The notes below the pieces were generated by a model. That model saw nothing but the letters and a program-made list of their open reading frames with translations, made no database searches and was not told the origin of the DNA. A program made the translations under genes and the position numbers. Source: Longispora albida DSM 44784 (lineage in GTDB: Bacteria; Actinomycetota; Actinomycetes; Mycobacteriales; Micromonosporaceae). From it: a stretch of DNA of 64,000 nt. The stretch covers positions 818,322-882,321 of the forward strand of contig NZ_KB903814.1 in assembly GCF_000379825.1 (NCBI RefSeq), in the 5' to 3' direction. Positions 51,678 to 58,620 of this stretch are shown here, in pieces (within the stretch, counting starts at the first letter, position 1; every line of letters starts with the position of its first letter).

Positions 51678-52559
51678 TCACGAGGGTAGCGGGCTCGGGG
51701 AGGCTCCGGGCTGTTGTCTCGTTCCGGCTACGGCCCGCCGCCTGGGTTCGGCCAGGCCGAACACGAGCCCGGCTCCGACAAGTACCGTTCCGGCGATGGC
51801 GACTGGTGACGGCACGGCCCCGTCGAGTACCGCAGCTCCGGCCAGCGCTGCCACCGGGAACAGCCCGGCGAACATGCCGGCCTTCGCGACGCCGAGCCGC
51901 TTCAGCCCGGCGTACCAGATGACAAAGGCCCCTGCGGTGAGCACGACCGCGAGATAGAGCAGCACGCCGGCCTCGGCAGGTACCGGCATCCGCCACTGCT
52001 CCCCGGCGGCGAGAGAAGCGGCGGCGAGCAGCGGTACCGCGAAGACGCAGGCGTAGGCGGAGACGGCGATCGGCCCGAGCCTCGGCACGAGCGGGGCCGC
52101 CACCAGGGAGAACGCGACCTCACCGCCGAGCGCGCCGACCGACCACAGCAGACCGGCGAGTGAGGCGTGGCCGACGCCCTGCACGAGGGCCGCCCCGATC
52201 ACCATCACGACCGCGCCGAGAACCAGCCGGGTGGACCGGCGGCCGGCCAGCGCCAGCACGACCGGCGTCGCGCCGATCACCGTCCCGACCGTGGCCGGGT
52301 CGGCCTCGCGCAGCGCGGCCAGCAGGCAGATGTTGAACCCGGCCAGGCCGGTCGCCGCCAGCGCCACCAGCCGCACCGCGTCCCGTGTCGTCAGCCTCGG
52401 GAAGCCGCGGGCGAGGACGAGCAGCACGGCGGCGGCCAGCGCGTAGCGGGCGGCCTGCCCGGCGAGGGTGGGGTAGTCCAGGAGTTCCCGGCTCAACGGG
52501 ACGGAACTGCCCACCAGGAACATGGCAGTCGTGCACATCAGGGCACCGCGGAGGTTCAT
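51678..52559 (-). CDS. EamA (DMT) family transporter
   Basis: The 293-residue protein has ten hydrophobic segments in two EamA repeats. Examples are FLVGSSVPLSRELLDYPTLA, LVALAATGLAGFNICLLAAL and VVLTAGAFVIWYAGLKRLGV; VAKAGMFAGLFPVAALAG is the conserved end. It is a probable metabolite exporter. TAGCGT (52567-52572, minus strand) lies 7 nt before ATG 52559, a leaderless start. It is divergent from a MocR regulator, with the palindrome TTGGACC-N8-GGTCCAA between them, so it is the likely target of that regulator. Confidence 0.9.
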   Translation of the reverse strand: MNLRGALMCTTAMFLVGSSVPLSRELLDYPTLAGQAARYALAAAVLLVLARGFPRLTTRDAVRLVALAATGLAGFNICLLAALREADPATVGTVIGATPVVLALAGRRSTRLVLGAVVMVIGAALVQGVGHASLAGLLWSVGALGGEVAFSLVAAPLVPRLGPIAVSAYACVFAVPLLAAASLAAGEQWRMPVPAEAGVLLYLAVVLTAGAFVIWYAGLKRLGVAKAGMFAGLFPVAALAGAAVLDGAVPSPVAIAGTVLVGAGLVFGLAEPRRRAVAGTRQQPGASPSPLPS

Positions 52560-52580
52560 ACCGGTTACGCTAGGCAATAC

Positions 52581-52602
52581 TTGGACCGGCTAAGAGGTCC
52601 AA
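52581..52602. promoter_or_regulatory. Palindromic operator between EamA and MocR genes
   Basis: TTGGACC (52581-52587) and GGTCCAA (52596-52602) form a perfect 7-bp inverted repeat with an 8-bp spacer. It lies 9 bp upstream of the EamA -10 and 25 bp upstream of the MocR start. This is the expected place for a MocR/GntR site. Confidence 0.65.
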
Positions 52603-52626
52603 TCCGCGAGTAAAAAAGAGGACCAC

Positions 52627-53958
52627 ATGCTCGGCTTCGCGCTCCACGGGCCCCGGCGCGGCGACCAGCTCCTGCGCGAGCTGCGGGCAGCGATCGGCGA
52701 CGGCAGGCTCGCGCCCGGCACCCGGCTGCCGTCCAGCCGCGAGCTCGCAGCGGACCTCAACGTCTCACGCGGGCTGGTGGTCGCCGCATACGAGCAGCTC
52801 ACGGCCGAGGGCTGGCTGACAACGCGGCGCGGGGCCGGCACAGTCGTCGCCCTCGCCGCCCTGCCCCACCCAACCCATCACCGGGTACCCGGCGGGGCGC
52901 CCCACCCCCTCCCGCTCCGCCCCGGCGTGCCGGACCTGGCGCTGTTCCCCCGGGCGGCCTGGCGCCGGGCGTACCATCACGCTCTGTCCACAGTGCCCGA
53001 CGCCGACCTCGACTATCCCGGCCCGCTCGGCGCGCCCCGGCTGCGGCAGGTCCTCGCCGCGCACCTCGGCCGGGTCCGCTCCGCCCGCGCCGACCCGGCG
53101 AACCTGTTCGTCACGACCGCCACCGCCCAGGCCCTGACCCTCCTCGCCCGGGTACTCCCCGGCCGGCTCGTCGGCGTCGAGGACCCGGGCAGCGCCGGGC
53201 TCGCCGAGCACCTGGTGAGCAACGGGCTGACCCCCGTGCCGGTACCGGTCGACTGCGACGGCATCACCGTGCCACCGCCCGGGCTGGCCGCCGTGCTGGT
53301 CACCCCGGCGCACCAGTACCCGGAGGGCGTCGTCCTCTCCCCCGCCCGCCGGGCGGCCCTCGCGGCCTGGGCGAGGGCGGAGGGCGCACTGATCATCGAG
53401 GACGACTACGACGCCGAGTTCCGCTACGACCGCGACCCGATCGGCTGCGTGCAGGGCGTGGCCCCGGACGTGACAGCGCTGGTCGGCTCGGTGAGCAAGG
53501 CCCTGGCCCCCGCCGTGCGGATCGGCTGGCTGCTCGCCCCGCCGTACCTCGCCGACAATCTCGTCGCCGCCCGGCTGGCCGCCGACCGGGGCGGCCCGGC
53601 CCTCGAACAGCTCGCCTTCGCCGCCCTCCTCGAATCCGGAGGCTACGACCGGCACCTCCGCCGGGCCGCCCGCTCCTACCGCACCCGCCGCGACGCCCTC
53701 GTGGCCGCCGTCGGCGAGCACCTCCCCGGCGCCCGGGTCGGCGGCGTCGCGGCCGGGCTGCACGCCGTCATCACCCTGCCGTCCGAGGTGGACGACGTGG
53801 CCCTGTGCGCCAGGGCTCTCGCGCTCGGCCTCGGCTCCGTCCCGCTCAGTACCCTCCGGCACGCGCCCGGCCCGCCCGGCCTCGTCATCGGCTTCGCCGC
53901 CACCAGCCCCGGCGAGCTCACCGCGGCTATCCGTACCCTCGCGTCCCTCGTTAAATGA
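52627..53958 (+). CDS. MocR (PdxR-like) transcriptional regulator
   Basis: The 443-residue protein has an N-terminal GntR winged helix (RELRAAIGDGRLAPGTRLPS, SRELAADLNVSRGLVVAAYE, QLTAEGWLTTRRG) joined to a class I aminotransferase-like domain. The PLP-binding region is DVTALVGSVSKALAPAVRIG, with the Schiff-base lysine in SK. MocR regulators sense PLP or amino-acid aldimines and often control a divergent transporter or PLP synthesis. AGAGGA precedes ATG 52627. It should act at the palindrome 52581-52602 to control EamA and itself. Confidence 0.92.
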   Translation: MLGFALHGPRRGDQLLRELRAAIGDGRLAPGTRLPSSRELAADLNVSRGLVVAAYEQLTAEGWLTTRRGAGTVVALAALPHPTHHRVPGGAPHPLPLRPGVPDLALFPRAAWRRAYHHALSTVPDADLDYPGPLGAPRLRQVLAAHLGRVRSARADPANLFVTTATAQALTLLARVLPGRLVGVEDPGSAGLAEHLVSNGLTPVPVPVDCDGITVPPPGLAAVLVTPAHQYPEGVVLSPARRAALAAWARAEGALIIEDDYDAEFRYDRDPIGCVQGVAPDVTALVGSVSKALAPAVRIGWLLAPPYLADNLVAARLAADRGGPALEQLAFAALLESGGYDRHLRRAARSYRTRRDALVAAVGEHLPGARVGGVAAGLHAVITLPSEVDDVALCARALALGLGSVPLSTLRHAPGPPGLVIGFAATSPGELTAAIRTLASLVK

Positions 53959-53996
53959 GGAGCACGGTGGCGCCCGCCCTGGTTATCGTGCCCGCC

Positions 53997-54905
53997 ATGA
54001 CTCTTCGCCTGTACCGTGGCCCGGCAGACCTGCCCGGCATCGAGGCCGTCCGCACCGCCTGCCAGGAAGCCGAGGGCGACCTGTGGCTACCCGGCCCGTC
54101 AGCCGAACCCGACCCGGACGGCGACCCCTACTGCCTGATCGCCGAGCACGAGGGCGAGATCGTCGGCTACACGTGGATGCCGCACTGGACAGAGGTCGAC
54201 GGTACCCGTCTCTACCTGCTGCTCGGCTGGGTCAAGCCCGCCCACCGCGGCCGTGGCCTCGGACGGCGGATGCTCGCCTGGCAGGAGGAACGCGCCGCCG
54301 AGCTGGTCGCCAGGGAGCAGCCGGCGAAGCCGATGCTGGGCGGGAACGCCGACGACACACAGGAGTCGAACAGGGAGCTGCTGCTCGCCGCCGGGTACAA
54401 GATCGCTTTTACGGTCGTGCATCTGGAATGCGCACCCACCCGGCAGCCGGCCGCCATTCCGGACGGTTTCGAGATCCGGCCCATGCGCGAAATTGATCAT
54501 CCGGCGGTGCACCGCCTGATCGAGGATTGCTTCTCCCGCAACGGCCTCGGATACATCGCCCGCGACTATCAGAAGTACCTGGCTGATTTCGCCGACGAAC
54601 TCACCGACCGCGACCTGTGGCACCTGGCCTGGGCCGGCGACGAACTCGCCGGGCTCGCGATCAGCGGCATCGAGGAAGACGGCACCGCCGACACCCCGTG
54701 GGTGGCCGTCAGCGCCGCTCACCGGCGCCGTGGCCTGGCCCAGGCCCTGTGCCGGCTGACGCTCGACACCCTCGCGGCCCGGGGTGTGGAAAAGGCCATC
54801 ATCACCACATTGCAGGAAAACCCCAACGACACGGTGACTCTCTACGAAAGCGTAGGCTACCGGGTCTTCCGCCAGCAGCCGCGTTACCGAAAAAGTCTGT
54901 CATGA
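53997..54905 (+). CDS. Tandem GNAT N-acetyltransferase
   Basis: The 302-residue protein has two GNAT folds in tandem. Each shows the acetyl-CoA pyrophosphate-binding loop: VKPAHRGRGLGRRML in the first half and VSAAHRRRGLAQALC in the second. The first half begins RLYRGPADLPGIEAV. Tandem GNATs modify aminoglycosides, amines or mycothiol precursors; MshD also has this layout, but the diagnostic residues were not checked. TATCGT (53984-53989) lies 7 nt before ATG 53997, so this start is chosen over an upstream ATG at 53955, which overlaps the MocR stop. Confidence 0.88.
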   Translation: MTLRLYRGPADLPGIEAVRTACQEAEGDLWLPGPSAEPDPDGDPYCLIAEHEGEIVGYTWMPHWTEVDGTRLYLLLGWVKPAHRGRGLGRRMLAWQEERAAELVAREQPAKPMLGGNADDTQESNRELLLAAGYKIAFTVVHLECAPTRQPAAIPDGFEIRPMREIDHPAVHRLIEDCFSRNGLGYIARDYQKYLADFADELTDRDLWHLAWAGDELAGLAISGIEEDGTADTPWVAVSAAHRRRGLAQALCRLTLDTLAARGVEKAIITTLQENPNDTVTLYESVGYRVFRQQPRYRKSLS

Positions 54906-55001
54906 CACCACAGTGGACACCTCTGCTACTCTCACGGTCCTAGGTCCATATTCGGACCCTATTTCGCTCATTCTCTTCACTCGCTGAGCGCAAGGAGAGC
55001 C

Positions 55002-55622
55002 GTGAAGATCGAGATGTACTCCGATGTGGCGAGCCCGTTCTGCTATCTCGCCCATCGGCGGCTCGGGCAGGCCCTGGCGATCCTCGGCGACCCGGCGGAC
55101 ATCGAGATCGTGCACCGGCCGTACCAGCTCGAGCCCAACCAGCCGGACGGTCCGGTGCCCCTGCGCGAGTCGATGGCCGTGCGCTACGGCTGCGACCAGT
55201 ACGAGGAGCTGACCTTCTCCCTGCTCTCGGTCGGCCGGGACGACGGCATCGACTTCCGGCTCGACCGCGCGCAGGCCGTCAACACCCTCCAGGCTCACCG
55301 GCTGCTCGCCTTCACCGGCGACAAGTACGGCCACCAGACCCAGGTCGAGCTGAAAACCCACCTGTTCGCCGCGTACTTCACGGACGGCGCGGACCTCTCC
55401 GACCACGGCCAGCTCGCCGAGCTGGCCGGCCGGGCTGGCGTCGACCCGGCCGACGCCAGCCACTACCTCACCTCCGACCACGGCGTCGAGCAGATCCGGG
55501 GCGAGATCGTCCTGGCCAGGACAATGGTCAGCGCCGTGCCAACCGTCGTGGCCGGCCCAGTCCGCCTCTCCGGCGCCCAGCCCGTGTCGTGTTATCTCGA
55601 CCTGCTGCGCAATCGCCCCTGA
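55002..55622 (+). CDS. DsbA-family thioredoxin-fold protein (FrnE-like), single active-site Cys
   Basis: The 206-residue protein is a DsbA/HCCA-isomerase fold of the FrnE kind: MKIEMYSDVASPFCYLAHRR, a helical insertion (ESMAVRYGCDQYEELTFSLL, AHRLLAFTGDKYGH), and the cis-Pro loop TMVSAVPTVVAGPVRLSGA. The normal CPWC motif is SPFC, so the N-terminal redox Cys is missing and only one Cys remains. It is unlikely to be a standard disulfide oxidoreductase; it may be an isomerase or chaperone. AAGGAG precedes the GTG at 55002. Confidence 0.88.
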   Translation: MKIEMYSDVASPFCYLAHRRLGQALAILGDPADIEIVHRPYQLEPNQPDGPVPLRESMAVRYGCDQYEELTFSLLSVGRDDGIDFRLDRAQAVNTLQAHRLLAFTGDKYGHQTQVELKTHLFAAYFTDGADLSDHGQLAELAGRAGVDPADASHYLTSDHGVEQIRGEIVLARTMVSAVPTVVAGPVRLSGAQPVSCYLDLLRNRP

Positions 55623-55743
55623 CGCTGCCGCACATCCCGTCCAGGTACGCCCTCGTCGTCGGCTCCACTGTGGCTGCTGGAGCTTGAGGGGCTCACAGTT
55701 CTTGATCAAGGGCTGCGGGCTCCGGCTCCGGAACCAGAGCGCG

Positions 55744-55748
55744 TGATC
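55744..55748. repeat. Target-site duplication, left copy (TGATC)
   Basis: TGATC immediately outside the left terminal inverted repeat; it matches TGATC at 58177-58181 outside the right one. Five base pairs is the normal Tn3-family duplication. Confidence 0.85.
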
Positions 55749-55786
55749 GGGGTAGGCGAACCATCCAGGAAGAAAACAACGTTTTC
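55749..55786 (+). repeat. Left 38-bp terminal inverted repeat
   Basis: Starts GGGGTAGG and contains GAAAACAACGTTTTC. It is identical to the reverse complement of 58139-58176; identity extends 15 bp further inward to 55801. Confidence 0.88.
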
Positions 55787-56059
55787 GTGATCTTGGATTG
55801 ATTGGGTGTCCTGAGCCGCCCGCTGGTTCGCCTCAGTGGTCGGTGGGAAGCCGGTCGACGGCAGCGGCGAGGTCAAACGTTCGTGAGATCTGAAGTGATT
55901 CCGAGGGGATCGGAACCCTACCGCAGGCCTGACCGGCGGGGACTCGCCGCCTGACCCGGAGACCGGAGGCGGCACCCGGCTCATCGAGCGGCCCACCAGG
56001 AATCCGTCCTGCGCGACGCCAGCCCAGGTCAGGGCGGCGGCCCGGTGGCCAAGGAACCC

Positions 56060-56216
56060 GAGGTAATCGGCAAGGCAACCGCGCCCCGGTCGACGTCGCC
56101 GTGGCCGCGCAGGTCGGCGTGGCCGGCCCGTCGGGCGTGAAGGCGTATCTGGAACGGGAGAAGACCCGCAGTTCGAGCAGCAGCGGGAGATCTGAGGTTT
56201 CGATCATCATCGAATA
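56060..56216 (+). pseudogene. Degraded Tn3 transposase remnant
   Basis: Reading rightwards, APVDVAVAAQVGVAGPSGVK and AYLEREKTR are followed by a +1 shift to QFEQQREI, then TGA and GF. This matches the TnpA N-terminal (DUF4158) pattern ...AAQLGIADPSxVKRYxEREK TRFEHxxEIxxxY. At least one frameshift and one stop interrupt it. It reads in from the left end of the Tn3-like element, opposite to the fragment at the right end. Confidence 0.5.
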
Positions 56217-56296
56217 GATGGCTGCCCTCGGCTGCTGCCGCGCAGACTGTGCGCGGCCTGCGGGCCACAATCCTCCACCCTTACGACGGGAGTCTC

Positions 56297-56749
56297 ATGT
56301 CACGCATCAAGGCAGCCCTGGCGACCCTTGCGGTCACGGCGACCGGCCTGGCGGGCGCGCTGGCGGTGCAGAGCCCAGCCGCCGCTACCTACGACCAGTG
56401 CCCGGACCGTAACTTCTGCATCTTCTACAACGCCGACTCGTCCGGCTACCAGGGGTGGTTCACCGAAGGCACCGACGACCTGGGCGTCGCGCTGGGCGGC
56501 AAGCTCCAGGACCAGACCAGCGCGGTGTGGAACCGCTCGACCAAGCCGTGGTGCCTGTACGAGCACGCCAAGCAGAACGGCACTGGCGTGCCCGGCCACG
56601 CGCTCATGGTCTGGCCTGGCTGGAAGGGTTCCATCGCGGGCGTCCGCGCCTCCGACGGGTTCGCATGGAACGACCAGGTCAGCTCCCTGCGCCCGGCCAT
56701 TTCCGGGTTCGGCTGGTACTGCCTGACCACGTGGGACAACCTGCGCTAG
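56297..56749 (+). CDS. Secreted peptidase inhibitor I36-like protein
   Basis: The 150-residue protein starts with a signal peptide (MSRIKAALATLAVTATGLAG... cleavage near AAA-TYD). The mature part has CPDRNFCIFYNADSSGYQGW, the Cys-bearing start of the I36/SMI-like family, then WCLYEHAKQNGTGVPGHALM and a C-terminal RPAISGFGWYCL. Four Cys could make two disulfides. Related Streptomyces proteins inhibit metalloproteases; here function is inferred only from the family. GGGAG lies 5 nt before ATG 56297. It is a passenger of the Tn3-like element and ends in a strong hairpin. Confidence 0.8.
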   Translation: MSRIKAALATLAVTATGLAGALAVQSPAAATYDQCPDRNFCIFYNADSSGYQGWFTEGTDDLGVALGGKLQDQTSAVWNRSTKPWCLYEHAKQNGTGVPGHALMVWPGWKGSIAGVRASDGFAWNDQVSSLRPAISGFGWYCLTTWDNLR

Positions 56750-56756
56750 ATCCGCA

Positions 56757-56785
56757 GTGCCCCTCCCCGGCCCGGGGAGGGGCAC
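56757..56785 (+). terminator. Strong stem-loop after the I36-like gene
   Basis: GTGCCCCTCCCCG (56757-56769) pairs perfectly over 13 bp with 56773-56785 around a 3-nt loop, 8 bp after the stop. There is no T-run, as is common in actinobacteria. Confidence 0.75.
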
Positions 56786-56875
56786 CCCGAATACCTGAGC
56801 AAGACCACCGACCTGCGCACCTTCACCCAAACCGGCCTCGACGCCATCGCTGAACAGCTCAATGGAAGGCCTGCG

Positions 56876-57187
56876 CTAGGCGGCCCGGTGGTTCATCGCT
56901 GCGCGCTGAGCGCTCCAGCCGATCGCCACATAGGAGCGCTGCTGAACGCTGAGCCAGCCGGGGAGTCCGCCGAGCGTTGCCGCGAGGTCATCGATCGCCG
57001 CCTCAAGCGCGGCGGCGTCTGGCGGAGCGTTGAACGATGAGTAGCAGGCGAGATCGGCTCTCAGGGCGGCTAGGAGCGACCTGTGAGCTGACGGCGCGCC
57101 CGGGCGGTGGCGGCGTTCGTCGCCGCGATGAGCGTTCGGGACTCGTGCGGCTGAACTGTCAGACCCCTCGGGCAGGATCGGCGGCAT
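56876..57187 (-). CDS. Hypothetical small protein or gene remnant
   Basis: The C-terminal part reads like a real protein: LLAALRADLACYSSFNAPPD, AAALEAAIDDLAATLGGLPG, WLSVQQRSYVAIGWSAQRAA. That suggests a small helical protein of unknown function. The N-terminal 45 residues (MPPILPEGSDSSAARVPNAH then an Arg/His-rich stretch) look non-coding, so the true start or an intact 5' end may be lost. It lies inside the Tn3-like element and its 5' end touches the divergent VOC gene start. Confidence 0.35.
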   Translation of the reverse strand: MPPILPEGSDSSAARVPNAHRGDERRHRPGAPSAHRSLLAALRADLACYSSFNAPPDAAALEAAIDDLAATLGGLPGWLSVQQRSYVAIGWSAQRAAMNHRAA

Positions 57188-57629
57188 GACCTTCCAGATC
57201 ACCATCGACTGCGCCGAGCCCGACCTGCTGGTCCCGTTCTGGGCGGCAGCCCTGGGCTACCGCGCGGCGGATCCGCCCACCGGACACGCCACCTGGCGCG
57301 ATTTCTACCTGAGCGTGGGCGTGCCGGCTGCGGAGCTCGGCGACAGCGACTGCGTCGACCGGCTCGTCGACCCCACCGGCGCCGGTCCGGCCATCTGGTT
57401 CCAGATCGTCCCGGAGCGCAAGACCCTGAAGAACCGGCTGCACTTCGACGTACTGGTCGGCGGCGGCCGGTCCGTCCCGGTGGCGGTGCGCCGACAGCGG
57501 GTCGACGCCGAGGTGGCGCGCCTGACCCAGCTCGGCGCGACCGTCCTGAGCAGGTCCGACGACGAGCCGAATGGCCAGTACGGGGTGACGATGGCCGACC
57601 CGGAACGCAACGAGTTCTGCGTCTCCTAA
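57186..57629 (+). CDS. VOC (glyoxalase-like) domain protein, transposon passenger
   Basis: The 147-residue protein is a single VOC domain of the Glyoxalase_6 kind: FQITIDCAEPDLLVPFWAAA, LVDPTGAGPAIWFQIVPERK, LKNRLHFDVLVGG, and the terminal MADPERNEFCVS. It is clearly homologous to the VOC protein at 1177-1611 (same order of FDC, DPTG, VKNR/LKNR, NEFC). Function is unknown. AGGA lies about 9 nt upstream of ATG 57186. It sits between transposase remnants, so it may have been carried in by the element. Confidence 0.85.
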   Translation: MTFQITIDCAEPDLLVPFWAAALGYRAADPPTGHATWRDFYLSVGVPAAELGDSDCVDRLVDPTGAGPAIWFQIVPERKTLKNRLHFDVLVGGGRSVPVAVRRQRVDAEVARLTQLGATVLSRSDDEPNGQYGVTMADPERNEFCVS

Positions 57630-57634
57630 TCGCC

Positions 57635-57763
57635 TCAGTTTCCCCCACCGGTGACGCGGCTGCCGCCCCGCACGAAGTCCACGGGATCATCGACGTCGGC
57701 AATCAGGACGGGTTTCGGGCCAGTCGACCCAACACCACCAAGATCCTTCTCAGCGATAACCAC
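57635..57763 (-). CDS. Possible 42-residue small protein
   Basis: A GTG at 57763, with AGGA 3 nt upstream, opens a frame encoding VIAEKDLGGVGSTGPKPVLI and ADVDDPVDFVRGGSRVTGGG then N. It is acidic in the middle and Gly-rich at the end, and contains no Cys. It overlaps the out-of-frame end of the transposase fragment. Peptide quality suggests it could be the tail of a former gene, a RiPP-like precursor or chance. No family is recognised. Confidence 0.25.
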   Translation of the reverse strand: MVIAEKDLGGVGSTGPKPVLIADVDDPVDFVRGGSRVTGGGN

Positions 57764-58047
57764 TGTTCCTGGAATCCCCCCAGCCGCTCAGCCAGCCGGG
57801 CCACCGCCGCCGGCGGCGCGGCCGACACATCATCCGGCACGAACCCCAGCCAAGGCAGGCTACAAAGCTGGACCGCCACACCCAGGATCGAAGGACCGTA
57901 GAACTTCCCCAAGAACGCCTCATCCGCCGGCGTCAGGGTGAAGAACTTGTACAACTCCTCCTTGTTGATCTCCGGGAACCGGCGCAACCGCTCCAGATCT
58001 TCTTCAGAGAACGCCTCGAACGTCACGCCCGCCCACCCATCGACCAA
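57703..58047 (-). pseudogene. 5' fragment of Tn3-family transposase tnpA (DUF4158)
   Basis: The frame opens at a TTG and encodes a clear DUF4158 N-terminus: LRRFPEINKEELYKFFTLTP, ADEAFLG, VAVQLCSLPWLGFVPDDVSA, PPAAVARLAERLG. After about 57775 the similarity stops and the rest (GGFQEQWLSLRR...) is out of pattern. Only ~90 of the ~950-1000 residues of a full TnpA remain. It begins ~92 bp inside the right inverted repeat and points inward. Confidence 0.85.
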
Positions 58048-58138
58048 CCACCCAGCCCCACACCACGACCGTCACATTAGGACGGACAGCCGTTAGCACC
58101 AAAAGGCCACGTCAACAGGCAACTCAATCCAAGATCAC

Positions 58139-58176
58139 GAAAACGTTGTTTTCTTCCTGGATGGTTCGCCTACCCC
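58139..58176 (-). repeat. Right 38-bp terminal inverted repeat
   Basis: Exact reverse complement of 55749-55786, ending CCCC at 58173-58176. With the 15 extra inner bases the two ends share 53 identical bp. Confidence 0.88.
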
Positions 58177-58181
58177 TGATC
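58177..58181. repeat. Target-site duplication, right copy (TGATC)
   Basis: Matches 55744-55748. Joining the flanks gives one continuous TGATC target. Confidence 0.85.
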
Positions 58182-58202
58182 GACGGGTACAAAATCTGAA
58201 CC

Positions 58203-58223
58203 TGGCTCTTGGCTCTTGGCTCT
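58203..58223. repeat. Three tandem TGGCTCT units
   Basis: TGGCTCT occurs three times head to tail (58203, 58210, 58217), abutting the second hairpin repeat. Too short to assign a role. Confidence 0.7.
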
Positions 58224-58346
58224 TGATCTAACGCGAGGTGGCCTGCTGAGAGTGAGGATGCGAAGGCGCCCAGGTTCCGCCATACCGGTGTTGTATGGCG
58301 GGTTCTGGGCAACGCGCGCATCGTCGCTCTCAGCGGGCCGGCACTA
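58222..58346. repeat. Long hairpin repeat, copy 2 (inverted relative to copy 1)
   Basis: The conserved end CTTGATCTAACGCGAGGTGG at 58222 and CTCTCAGC...GGCACTA at the other side match the ends of copy 1 at 41996-42121, in reverse orientation. Stems: GCTGAGAG (58245-58252) with CTCTCAGC (58327-58334), then GATGCG/CGCATC, GCCCAG/CTGGGC and CCGCCATAC/GTATGGCGG, separated by small internal loops. The inner stem sequence is unrelated to that of copy 1 but is equally self-complementary. Confidence 0.85.
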
Positions 58347-58620
58347 CCCAAAGGGCGCCACGGCGAGGGCTCTCGGGTCGAGCTCGGCCGTCTGGGACCT
58401 GACAGCGGCGTCGAGTCCGGCATGGATGCAGGCACGTTCGCCGTGGCGCACGGCTATCTTGTCAGGATATTTCGCTGTCTGGAAGACTCCCGGCCCGCCC
58501 AGGTTTACGTGTCCCTGATCGCTCCCTGATGGACAGCGCGGGATGGGCCGGCCCGGGCCGCCTGCCGGTCCAGTGCCCACCCTGGACCCTCGTCAGTGGC
58601 GGCGGCCCGGCCCGGACGTC

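Larger units (their letters stand above)
55749..58176. mobile_element. Tn3-family non-autonomous element with intact ends and target duplication
   Basis: A 2,428-bp unit bounded by perfect 38-bp terminal inverted repeats: GGGGTAGGCGAACC at the outer left end, and the reverse complement at 58139-58176. Their inner part, GGAAGAAAACAACG, resembles the conserved GGAACGAAAAC...ACG of Tn3 ends. The 5-bp sequence TGATC flanks both sides (55744-55748 and 58177-58181), the target duplication Tn3 elements make. Inside are a frameshifted tnpA remnant on the plus strand, a tnpA 5' fragment on the minus strand, an I36-type secreted protein, a small hypothetical gene and a VOC protein. No complete transposase or resolvase remains, so it could only move in trans. 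Confidence 0.88.

Noticed and set aside
58347..58620. Minus-strand frame (…KYPDKIAVRHGERACIHAGL…) between hairpin copy 2 and DAHP synthase
   Set aside because: There is no ribosome site and no recognisable family; it could be a remnant but cannot be supported.
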